A stretch of DNA of 64,000 nt from the NCBI GenBank assembly GCA_003864495.1, contig ML133421.1, positions 2,914,001-2,978,000 on the forward strand. Reading direction: 5' to 3'. The notes under the pieces were generated by a model that saw only the letters and a list, made by a program, of their open reading frames with translations, made no database searches and was not told the origin of the DNA. This DNA is from Nemopilema nomurai (Eukaryota > Cnidaria > Scyphozoa > Rhizostomeae > Rhizostomatidae). The first letter of the stretch is position 1. Each line of letters begins with the position of its first letter. Positions 1-10,975 of the stretch are shown one piece after another. The position numbers and the translations under genes were made by a program.

Positions 1-404
1 TCTACCTCTCCATTCCAAATTATCCAACTCTTATACTTGAAAGCTGGGATTGGAGCAGGAGAGGACTCTCAAAGGCTCCTTGTTACAAATGCTATTATGA
101 CCAAGTATTGATGCTTAATTTGGATAGAAAACACTAGAGGGTGATGGGAGAGCGTATTATTGGCTATAATTGACCAATCACCATCACTTAACAGCTAACT
201 GCCCAAGATGAAGGCCCGAAAAGACAAACTCTTTTTGTCTACAAGAATGGTATTTCCATAGAAATGTAGACCGACTCCAAAGCACCTAGGTGAAAAAATG
301 ACCTAGCTTGTCCAATTATGTGAAAATTTTTGTTACTGTATGTTTTGGTGCAATCTGGATTGTCAAAGAGATGTTGCCCCATTGCCAAAGCACACTTAGT
401 TTGT
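1..404. other. Non-coding flank, nothing recognised
   Basis: I see no exon, RNA gene or repeat in this stretch. It lies outside the left terminal inverted repeat of the neighbouring element and is presumably intron or intergenic sequence upstream of the NFXL1-like gene. Short open frames here lack splice sites and family resemblance. Confidence 0.5.
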
Positions 405-773
405 AACAGGGTGCATTTGTAATGCGTAGTTGTTATTTGCAATGCGAACACAGACAGAATCTGTCTGTTCTTTTCATAGACAGAACCTCATGGACAGAAT
501 ATGGTATATTAGCCAATCAGGTTAGAGTTTCTCATTGCCATCATAAAGCCGCCATAGGTATCAGAATTACACGTTAACACCTTGTTTAGTTGTCAAAATT
601 TATTTGCACAAGGATTTCTACATGCATTTACTCCCCATGTGGTCTGAAGGATTCAAAACAGTGCAAGCTACACAATAGACCTGTATTCCACCGCTAGCGC
701 TGCCTCTCAGTCATTGTTTCAAACTATTACAAATGCACAAAATAAATCATTCTTTGATCTCGTAATCATTAAC
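405..773 (+). repeat. Left terminal inverted repeat
   Basis: This matches the reverse complement of 3269-3632 with scattered mismatches. It contains a perfect palindrome around 451-470 (ACAGACAGA-A-TCTGTCTGT). Confidence 0.8.
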
Positions 774-1436
774 CACGGAACCCCACAGATAGCAGAAAGG
801 CTCACACGGCAAAATACAAATGAAATTCAATTGTTAAAACTTTATATTTCAACCGTTCGAAAGAAAGGGACCGCCAAGCATTAAATTTATTCAAAACACA
901 CGTCGACCCGGTTTACAATATCTAATGAAAGCGGTCGGGGAACATGGTTTCTTGTAAGAAATACCAGGAGTAATCAGAAGTCTCATTTCCAGCTGTTTGG
1001 AAGGGGGTTTCGCATTAACTCTCAACTTTGCTAAAATATCGCATGTCACTGAAATGCTGTCGGAAAGAAAGCCAGGCTACTTCCTCTTTGCCACGCTGTT
1101 CTATAGGAAAGGTAGTTCACTTTGACACATGATTGGGGTATACTTAATAGTTTCTTGCATTAAAAACACGCTTTATCTTTTTTAATTACATAATCGGGGC
1201 GGGGGCCGGCCAGAGAGGCACACGGGATTAACAGGGATACCTATTATCTTCTAAGACGAAAAAAGGGATATCTATTTGCACCAAAACTTTACGTCACAAA
1301 TTGATAGAGACAGTAATAGTGATAAATAAATCATAACTTTATTTTAGTGTCTAAAACATTTAGCATTTTTTCACCGCACAGCCTGTTTTAAACATATTTG
1401 TAATGAGAAAAATTACGCAATGCAAAAGGTTTGTAT

Positions 1437-2180
1437 TGCGTATGAAATGAAAGCTCAAGGCTGGTTGAGAATTTCCCGCTTCCCATAGACTGGTTCTGTC
1501 CACTATGGACAGATTCTGTCTGTAGAAGACTGATTGACCCATGCTGGCAGGCATTGCGTATGAAATGAAAGCTCAAGGCTGGTTGAGAAATTTCCCGCTT
1601 CCCATAGACTGATTCTGTCCACTATGGACAGATTCTGTCTGTAGAAGACTGATTGACCCCGTGCTGGCAGGCATTGCGTATGAAACCAAAGCTCAAGGCT
1701 GGTTGTGAAATTTCCCGCTTCCCATAGACTGATTCTGTCCACTATGGACAGATTCTGTCTGAAGGAGACTGATTGACCCCGTGCTGGCAGGCATTGCGTA
1801 TGAAATGAAAGCTCAAGGCTGGTTGTGAAATTTCCCGCTTCCCATAGACTGATTCTGTCCACTATGGACAGATTCTGTCTGTAGAAGACTGATTGACCCC
1901 GTGCTGGCAGGCATTGCGTATGAAATGAAAGCTCAAGGCTGGTTGTGAATTTCCCGCTTCCCATAGACTGATTCTGTCCACTATGGACAGATTCTGTCTG
2001 TAGAAGACTGATTGGCCCCGTACTGGCAGGCATTGCGTATGAAATCAAAGCTCAAGGCTGGTTGTGAAATTTACCGCTTCCCATAGACTGATTCTGTCCA
2101 CTATGGACAGATTCTGTCTGTAGAAGACTGATTGGCCCCGTGCTGGCAGGCATTGCGTATGAAATCAAAGCTCAAGGCTG
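1437..2180. repeat. 120-bp tandem array, about 6.2 copies
   Basis: The motif GCGTATGAAATGAAAGCTC recurs every 119-120 bp (about 1438, 1557, 1677, 1797, 1917, 2036, 2156). Every full unit carries the hairpin-forming arms TCTGTCCA-CTA-TGGACAGA followed by GATTCTGTCTG, the same word family found in the terminal inverted repeats. Long open frames across the array (up to about 180 codons on the minus strand) arise because 120 is divisible by three; I do not regard them as genes. Confidence 0.9.
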
Positions 2181-3268
2181 ATTCTGGCTGCAACGGAATG
2201 GCACAAACTTCTGCTCACTTCCATTCTCGACATATTGTCCTTTGTTTTATTTAGTTGATGAATTTTTAAGGTGTTTGACTAGACGGTAATTTTTTCTTTT
2301 TCAAATTTTGCTGTGCATCTGCTTCTTTTCATGGATTGTTTGTAATTGTTTCACGAAAATTTGTGACTGTTTCGTGAGATTCGGCTAATTGCAGATTTTG
2401 CTAGGGATGTTGTGGTATTGGCTGAGGGTAATGCAGCCCCCTACTTGCAAGATTTTTCGAAAAAAATGTGGGGAATCAGTCTCCCCTAAAAGCTTGAGTG
2501 TTTGATTGCTGTTGGATTTTTAAGTAGATTGGCCATGAATGAAACTGTATCAGGTCATTTCAACCAGTGTGTCCTTGGGCGTGAAATTTATTCAATGCAA
2601 GGATGAGTCATGTCGGATGCTGTTTGGTTGCGGGCATTTCTGGGGTCTATTTGTCTTGGCCAATCAGGTTAGCCTTAGAAAAAATTCTGTCCAGCAGAAA
2701 AAGTTCTGTCCGTATGAGGACAGAGTTGTTTTTACCCAATCAACTGCCTTTCAGCAAAATGCGCGGGTTGGCTCTTCCAATGAAATGCCTACTTTTCAGA
2801 CCATCCAATAGACACTGAAATGAAGGCTGAACACATCTATCTCAACCAATCAATATTTAGGATGCATGATTTGGCGCGAAGTATGCTTTACATTTGGCGG
2901 GACTTCTTTCTCTGTGCACATTCGTGTTGGAGCATCGAATCGAAAGGCATTGACAAACAATGACTTATAATTTTATCTTGGGAACGGGTATTTAGCCGTT
3001 TATTGATCACAACATTTCAGGTAAGACAATCATGCCGTTTGTCTGAAAACGTTTTCTTAATTTCGTTTATCGGCTGCCACATTACACAATGTTACAAACA
3101 GTTGATTCTGAAGAAGAAATTTGATCTGCAATTCTTTTCTATTTATGACACTATAGTTTTGCATTCTGCCTCGTATGGTTTCTTGCTGCTATCGAGGTCC
3201 AATTGTTAATAATTATAAGAGCAGAGAAAGTTTTATTCTGTATTCTCTGATCCGATTATCATTGTTAA

Positions 3269-3632
3269 TGGTTATGAGATCAAAGAATGATTTATTTTGT
3301 GCATTTGTAATAGTTTGAAACAATGACTGAGAGGAAGCGCTAGCGGTGGAATACAGGTCTATTGTGTAGCTTGCACTGTTTTGAATCCTTCAGACCAAAT
3401 GGGGAGTAAATGCACGTAGAAATCCTTTTGCAAATAAATCTTGACAACTAAACAAGGTGTTAACGTGTAATTCTGATACCTATGGCGGCTTTATGATGGC
3501 AATGAGAAACACTAACCTGATTGGCTAATATACCATATTCTGTCCATGAGGTTCTGTCTATGAAAAGAACAGACAGATTCTGTCTGTGTCCGCATTGCAA
3601 ATAACAACTACGCATTACAAATGCACCCTGTT
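3269..3632 (-). repeat. Right terminal inverted repeat
   Basis: This is the inverted partner of 405-773. It ends in ATGCACCCTGTT and is followed directly by TTGT. Confidence 0.8.
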
Positions 3633-3748
3633 TTGTGCATTGCATTTATTACAATTTTTATGAGGCCGAGCTCTTTCTTTTATTAAATTATTAATTGTTT
3701 AATTTTTTAATTTCTTTACTAAGAAGGTTCTTTCACCTTGCCCTGTAG

Positions 3749-6700
3749 ATATGGAGTTGTAGAAAATGCTTTGGAATCTTTCACATCCAATGCATTCAGA
3801 GGTGGGCACGACAGATTGTTGGGGCAAAGAACATTGAATTGGATGACCAGGACAGTGAAGGAGGCACTCTGTGGTGTTGGTCAGTAGTCCCAAAGAAATA
3901 GGGTTTTTTGCCTAAACTTTGTGTTCAAAAATTTATTATTCAACTTCATTCAAAACATTTATTTTAAGATTCCTGCTGAGTATTCATTTGCTATTTTGTA
4001 AAGCCAAAGAAGATGTTTGCAATTGCCTTTTTGCTACTTATTGTTGAAGTCCAAACCCTTGCATTGCAACACTTTTTTCTTGAGAAACAGGTCTTGATAT
4101 AGAGCAAGCAAGCTACAGCCTTTTTCTGTTGATTTTACAAGAGGTCTTTTATTCTCTTTGCTTGATGCAAAGTCGCGCAAAATTCTCCAGGGATTGGATA
4201 TGTTTCATGTTTAATCATTTTTGCAGCCCAAATTGCAGACATGACTATAGGCAAGATGAATGCCCAACCAAGTATTTGTGCTTTTGTGGCAAGGAGGCAA
4301 GTCTAAAAACTTCTTGTATCCTTACTATATAATTAATGCGATTCCATTGTCATATTACCCCTTTTAAGTTGCCTTGTAATGCTCCTTGGACATGTAAATC
4401 ATTAATTATATAACTTGGGTTTTTTAGGAGGATCCCAAGTTTGACCCCTGGACTGTTCCACATTCCTGTGGTCAGAAATGTGCCAAAAGCCTCACTCCAA
4501 TGTGTGGTCATGAATGCCTTTTACTCTGCCATCCTGGTCAGTATGATTTTCACAAGAATGTTGTTTCAATCAATGTTTAAACATTGTATGCATATTCCGA
4601 TTCTTTAACTTTTGAAAAGCTAATCATGAATCATTTTGTTATAATTGACCTTCTATCAGATGGTAATGGGCATTAAACCCTGTTTGAGGTGTATTTTATG
4701 CAAATTATTTTATGCACCGACAACTATACAATAGATCACAATGCTGACGATGGATTCGATTGAAATGCTTTTAGGCCCATGCCCACCCTGCCCAAAGACT
4801 GTATCCGTCCAGTGTCATTGTGGCAGAGCAGGACCGTCTACAAAACGATGCTGCAACAAAGAGTGGTCATGCGGAATGGCATGTGGGAAGAGACTTACAT
4901 GCGGCCTACACGAATGCAAAGTGACATGTCATCCAGGTTGGCTGCAATGCTTCTAAGTTTCCTTTGGTTTCTGCTCTGTCTTTTGTTATCATTTTTGAAG
5001 ATATTATACCATATCATAAATTTGAAGATATATGTCATATTATGAATTCAAGTTAGCACCTGAAATCTTAATCTTTGGTCATATTTATGTGTGCTCAATC
5101 AACTTTCTTTAATGAATAGATCGGTTTGCCTAGATAAACAGCCCTGGGGTCTTATTTGTTTTCTAATAATTTTGCCAATAGACAGCTGGCTGACAGTGTT
5201 CTTTATAATTCTGCTGCAGGAGATTGCCCACCTTGCCCAGAGAAAAGCCTTCAGACCTGCCAGTGCTCAAAAAATAAACAATTAAGGCACTGCGCCGGGG
5301 GATTATGGAAGTGCGAAGAGGTATAGCATTGGACTAATGATGGTGTTTGTAAGCAATGCTTCACTGTTAGAACTTTGGCAATAGTTCTTGTCAATGTGTT
5401 AACAAATGTATGCTGAATAGTTAAGCAAACAGCATAAAATGATTGTAAATCTTTCGGTTTCGTTGTGCAACGCTTATTCCGATCGTAATTAGTTATTCTT
5501 GTCTTCTTAACCACATAGATTTCGATTGCTGCTTCTATGAAAGTCTTAATTCGACTTAATTGCTTTCTTGTTATCTTTGCACAGATGTGCGGAAGAGTGC
5601 TCTTGTGTGGCTATCACGTCTGTGAGGACATCTGTCACAGCGGTGTATGCGCACCTTGTCCTAGAACGGGCAAACGAAGTTGCCCGTGTGGCAAAATGAG
5701 TAAGGCTATCAACTTGTATTATTCCGAAATGTGAACTAAAGCTTTTGCAGCAGATCTGGAGCCCGTAAGCCCTAAGGCTCCTGAAAAGTTGTATGCCGTT
5801 AGTTGTATGCCGTAAGTTGTATGCCGTAAGTTGTATGCCGTAAGTTGTATGCCGTTCCAATTGCAGAAGTGGTTTTTTGCTCATTAAAAATGAATAGTTG
5901 GCGTAAGGGCTTGTATTTATCTTGAAATTTTATCTTTTTGAACCTGCAAAGCTTCTTGTTTAAATCGCTCTGCAAATGCTTGTCAGGACTCCAGGTGCCA
6001 TGCACTGATGACATTCCTCCTTGCGAAGACACGTGCGGCAAACGGCTAGACTGCGGTAGACATGATTGTCACAGACAGTGTCACTCTGGTGCATGCGAAA
6101 CATGTCGCCAAATTGTGACCAAAACATGCCGGTGTGGCAAATGCAGTAAAGAGCTGCCCTGTTGCCAATTGTTCACCTGTGATTTCAAATGCACAAGGAT
6201 GAGAAGCTGCGGAAGACATCTGTGTAAGCGAAAGGTGATGTGCTGCCATGTTTCTAAGTGCTAAGCTTACTTATCGTATGATAGCAACCTCGTTTCAATG
6301 CCACTAAGTGTCAATTTTGTTGTGGTAACAATCTCCAGTTTGCTGTAATGAGGAATTGTGTTTAAGCACGGTGGTGTATCGCAACTTTTGACATGGTTTC
6401 AAGAAGCCTAGGTACTTGTTATTCTTGTAACAACCCTTTAATATTTGATCTTCTAAAAGACACCTAGTTGCATTTGACATTTAAATTGCCTCGTTTCAGT
6501 GCTGTGATGGCAACTGTCCACCGTGCGAACAGACATGTAACAGACAGCTTTCCTGCAGAAATCATAAATGTCCTTCGCCGTGTCACACAGGTATTCAGCT
6601 TTTAGCTTTTAGTTGGTCGAGAGAGTTGGGGCTTCTGAAGCAAGAATTTGTATTGATTTTGTGCTCTGGGGTGTGGGCATTGAAGCAAGGATTTTGCTGT

Positions 6701-9700
6701 GAAAATTTGGTTGATTCTGTCCAGTTGTATGAACCAATTTGGGATGTTCGACGATAGTTGCTCACAGATTTGGTAGATACTGGATAGCTTTACAAAATAT
6801 ACATTACCAATACACTAAATGATTTTTAATTGATTTGTTGAAGGTGTATTTGGGTATTTAATAGAGAAAACTGCGATGCACCATTTAAGCATAATCTTCA
6901 TGTTTGTACGTTCTTTGTTTTTATGTCAGTATTTGATTTTGGGGTGCAGCAATGACTCGTTTTCACTTTATCCTTATTAAGTGGTTTTGAGATTTTAGAG
7001 GTTATTTTCTCATGTTAACTTTGCTTTCTGAGCAAGCAGATTAACCCATTTTAAAACATTCGCTTGCACAGGACTCTGCTTTCCATGCCCTCTAAAAAAG
7101 GAGGTCAGTTGTTTCTGTGGGTTTACAAAGGTTTCTGTGAATTGCGGTGCTGAGAAATTTACAAAGCCCCCAAAATGCAGACAGGTGTGCAAGTAAGTGT
7201 GGATGCCATTGTTGAAGTTTCGTTTGCACGTTATGTTTTCCTCATTTTCATGCCTCTCCAAAATGAAATGACAAAATTATTATTGCTCTCTTTTCTCTGT
7301 TTTCATGGTGAATATGTTAATGTTCGACAAATATCCACTGTTTTCATTTTCGCCGTCGCGTATTCTGTTTGAAGATGTTTTCCCTTTTTTTACTTTAATT
7401 GTTTGTGGTTTATTTATCTTTTTTCCAGCTTTGTACTGGCCTTTCTTCTTTCAAAGAATCAATGCTGATAAGATTTGGCAGTTTAAAAGCAATTTTCTTG
7501 TCGGTGACTTCAGATTAGATTGATGCTTTAACTTTAGAGTAACCAACATATCTGAATAGTTAGTGTTTTACGGCCCCACTACATGCCATGTGATATTCCC
7601 AGCGATTGATGCTTAAGCAAGTGTCTCGAACTGTTGCTTATTTTAGGACCCCGCCAGGCTGCCACCACGAGACAAGAGAGGTATTTTCCCGTTTTAAGAT
7701 TCAGCTATATATAAAAATCTTTTCTCGCACAAATCTACCTCGCGATGTACTGGGTGTGAGTTACGCGTTGACTCCGACCAGATATCTTCCAACTTTGCTT
7801 CGTAACATGTCCTGGTCGAAAAAGTCACCTCATCCACTTGAATAACTTCCATTGTGGAAGGTTCGTCCACGTTAAGCAGCGTCTGTATTTGCAACATTTG
7901 TGTGATTTTAGTTCCATCGATGTCACTTCGATCGCTGCCCAGCGTGTAAGCAAGTTTGTGGTCGCGGATTGGAATCCTGCACTCACTCGTGTCCAGCCCG
8001 TTGTCACGACGAGGTTCCTGTCCGAATACCAAACAAGGTGAGTATAGCACGTGAATGATTGAATCCTGTTAGTTTTAATCTACTCTTGCCTTACTACGTT
8101 TGTCTCTAAATACTGCTACTACTAAATACTTCTCCTTATCTAGTACTACTATCTTCTGTTGACATGATAACCTTTGAGTAACCAAGAACTCTTTTGAAAT
8201 GTGATTTGAATATCTTCCCCATGTTTTCTTATGGAAGCATTTTACTTAAGACTTGGAGACCTTTTTGATATAAACATCGTGACCTTACTCTCCTACCAGC
8301 CTATTTTGTCATCAAACCAAAAGCCAAGGGAGGACATCACCTTCGCCCAGCTTCCTTGTCCGCCCTGCCAAGTCCTTGTCCAAAGGTATTCTTTGTCATT
8401 TTGTGCCATTATGTCAGTCACATTTTCAAATTTAGTACTGATTCCTCCAAGTTGCGAGTGAATTTTATGCGCAAGTTCTCCAGAAGTACGCTGCATTCCC
8501 CTGTTTTATCCATCAAACTGAACGCTGTTCTAATTTTATAATTTCATAGTTTTTGTTAGGTTTCCAGCTTACGTGTGTTGCATAAGTTTAGATTTAACAT
8601 CTTGATTTTTGCAAAGATGTTTGCAGATTGTTTTTTTTTTCATTTCAGGGAATGTTTCGGCAAGCACGAAGTAAGTTGCTTAATTATTATCTACACACAA
8701 GAGCCAACTTCAAAGAACAACGTAATTATTTTCTACACACAAGCCAATTAGTTTCCTCGTATTTTGTCAGCCATTAGCAATGCGAATTCTTCAAGTAGTA
8801 TTTAGCGAAGAGACTTTAACTAAATCTTCTCCTCCTCAGGTGTCATCCTTTGCTTGCTCTGAGAACAGGCCATTCTCGTGTAAGCGCAAATGTGGACGCA
8901 CACTGCCTTGTGCGAACCATCATTGCGAACGGGAGTGTCATACTGTGGGGGACGCTGCTTCTGAGTCAGAGGTAAAGGCTCAACATTTGGCTACCCTTCT
9001 TATATTTAATTCATAAGTTCTTCAACCCCAGAGATCCTCAACTCCTCTTTCATTGTTCTTCATATTGCATTTTAGGCGGGGAGTGACTGTCTCCTATGCG
9101 AACAACCATGCCTCAAACCGAGGCCAGCAGGATGCACTCACAACTGTACCAGGCCTTGCCATCCGGGTACGTCATTTAAACTACGTCTTCGCTGATATCT
9201 CATCGTTTGTCAGTAGTTGTTTCAATCAATGCTGTTTTTCTCTCTTTTCTTTTAGGTGATTGTCCGTCTTGTGTGAAATTTGTTCGCATCAACTGCTATT
9301 GTGGCCTCATCCCAATGGAAATCAAATGCTTGTATGTATGCTAGACGCTTGTACGCAAAGGCCACCCCTGATCTTCCAGTTTAATTTTTCAAGGGCATTG
9401 CAAATCTTACCATTTGGGCGTTCGTTACATATACCTTTAATTCGTGTTTGTATGAAAAGGAAGTGGAAGCGTTTGGTAGTAATGTTTTATTTGTATCGAT
9501 TTGAAATGACTACCAATTGGTCATGCGACTGTAACGGATGGAGCATTGAGTTAACCTCGTTCTGTTTACTGTAGTCTGCTTTATGGTGAAAGTGAGGAGG
9601 AGCCGGCCATCCGGTCGTGTAAAAGCCGCTGTCCAAAAGCATTGAGGTGTGGCCACCGTTGCCCGAAAATTTGTCACGCAGGCGAGTGCCCAGAACCGAA

Positions 9701-10795
9701 CGCCTGCGGGCAGAAAGTCAAACTGTTTTGCCCTTGCAAAAGGATTAAAAAGGTAATGTAGTTTGCATGCACCTACCATTCCCCAACTCCTTTTTCTTGA
9801 TCAGATCGTACCCCCCCCCCCCCTGAACTTAGCTATGTTTAGTTCTAAATAACAAATTATGAAATGTTCACTGCCAATGGCTTTGAAGTTGGCTACTCTT
9901 GAGGTCATGATCTTGTTTCACGATTCAAGGAGCAACGCTGCAAAGATGTGCAACCAGGAGATGCGTGCCTTGAATGCGACGAGACATGTACAGAAATCAA
10001 AGAGAAAACGAGAAAGGAAGAAGAGATGAGAGCTGCCGAAGTCAAAGCCGAGGAACTGAAAAAGCAAAAGGTTGGTTTGTTGACAATTTTAGAGCACCAA
10101 ATCATGTATCCATTAATTTGCTTCAGAGCTTTATCAATGCAGCTTTTGTTTCTTCAAAATTCAAGTCGTTCGGTGAGATTCAATAAATTAATTAAACTAG
10201 CAAGTGTGTCTATTGATGACAAGGCTTATGCAAGCTACAATGGGCCAACCCCGTATCTGCGCTGTAATTTAGGATAAGAGGGGGAGGGTTAGTATCTTGC
10301 GTTTTACTAGACAAAACAAAATCAGTCCAAAATAAAGGTATGTTGTATTTTGTTACAAGTACTCCCTTCAGTGCAATTCTTTCAGTCCCAAAAATTTTTT
10401 TCCAAATCGTAGGGAATTAGTCTGCTGTGCTACAGGTTAACGAGTGCACTTTAAATAAATCTTGTTGTTCCCATCTTTTAAGCTGACGATCATTTTAATC
10501 TTTGCTATCCGCAAAAGTCTAAAGAAGGAAGCTAAAATTTCTTTGCAACTAAGGCAACGATTGCTAAGAAGAAAGCGTTTCTCTGATGACAATGCTAATG
10601 TGAAAAATCTTACCTTTGTCTTAGGAGGAGCTCGAGTTGTTCGAGAGGAAGATGCGCGGCCAAAAAAGGAAAAGGAAGCACGTGAAGACCGAAGACGAGA
10701 AATCTGCATTTTCAAGACAAAAACTCTTTATTTTTTGCGCAGTCCTTGTTGCCTTTCTAGCAATTGCGACCATCTACGTCTGCTCAAACTCTTAA
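3749..10795 (+). CDS. NFXL1: NFXL1-like NFX1-type zinc-finger protein (5' partial, 19 exons)
   Basis: Exons: 3749-3879, 4227-4296, 4428-4536, 4775-4936, 5220-5320, 5585-5699, 5987-6234, 6500-6590, 7072-7192, 7647-7680, 7912-8037, 8300-8385, 8649-8670, 8840-8971, 9076-9166, 9256-9331, 9575-9752, 9930-10070, 10625-10795. All phases join, giving 734 codons plus stop. The visible protein starts inside a RING/PHD-like finger ([14 protein letters not shown], then CCPNCR), continues with about ten NFX1-type fingers of the CGxHxCxxxCHxGxCxxC type, then CPCKRIKK, a Lys/Glu-rich coiled coil, the [12 protein letters not shown] motif, and a C-terminal hydrophobic helix ([18 protein letters not shown]) ending CSNS. 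This order and the C-terminal membrane segment mark NFXL1 rather than soluble NFX1. The first RING cysteines and the start codon are missing and should lie upstream of the window. One exon is only 22 bp and one intron is GC-AG. Family role: NFX1-type proteins bind DNA or act as RING ubiquitin ligases; the exact function of NFXL1 is poorly known. Confidence 0.93.
4297..4427 (+). other. GC-AG intron in the NFXL1-like gene
   Basis: The exon ends GGC AAG GAG and the intron starts GCAAGT. Only a GC donor keeps the frame and gives the family-conserved junction ([13 protein letters not shown]). AG|GCAAGT is the classic strong form of a GC donor. The next GT, two bases into the codon, would break the frame. 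The acceptor TTTTTTAG is ordinary. Confidence 0.85.
5788..5856. repeat. 14-bp tandem repeat in an NFXL1 intron
   Basis: The unit GTTGTATGCCGTAA is repeated about five times with one substitution, within the intron 5700-5986. Confidence 0.85.
10727..10732 (-). promoter_or_regulatory. Possible poly(A) signal of the FAM47E-like gene
   Basis: AATAAA on the minus strand, 244 bp past the FAM47E-like stop. It falls inside the last coding exon of NFXL1, so the two transcripts may overlap at their 3' ends. Without transcripts this is a guess. Confidence 0.3.
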
Positions 10796-10975
10796 TCGTT
10801 ATTCCCAATCTAGCATCAACGAATTTTCTCTACTTTAGGCAGAATATTTCGTAGCGTTGTTCACAAAAAATCTTCGAGCAAAGTTACATTGGCTACAAAT
10901 TATTAACATATGTACATGCTACGTTCATATCATATCTAAGTTCGTATCAGTAATTTTCCAGAAACGAAGACCCAA

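Larger units (their letters stand above)
405..3632. mobile_element. Non-autonomous foldback-type DNA element with long inverted termini
   Basis: The two ends are near-identical inverted copies of about 365 bp. The left end begins AACAGGGTGCATTTGTAATG and the right end closes with its complement. The inside holds a 120-bp tandem array and AT-rich filler but no transposase frame, so the element would depend on enzymes from elsewhere. The bases next to both ends read TTGT, a possible 4-bp target-site duplication, too short to be certain. The right end stops 116 bp before the first visible NFXL1 exon, so the element probably lies in an NFXL1 intron or upstream of that exon. The superfamily is not clear: the CAGGG/CCCTG core recalls hAT ends, but no 8-bp duplication is visible. 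Confidence 0.75.

Noticed and set aside
1503..2048. 181-codon minus-strand open frame in the 120-bp array
   Set aside because: The repeat unit is a multiple of three, so any stop-free frame stays open through all units. No start context, splice sites or family match.
5546..6041. Minus-strand frames around 5.5-6.0 kb with repeated [10 protein letters not shown]
   Set aside because: They translate the 14-bp intronic repeat and the antisense of NFXL1 exons.
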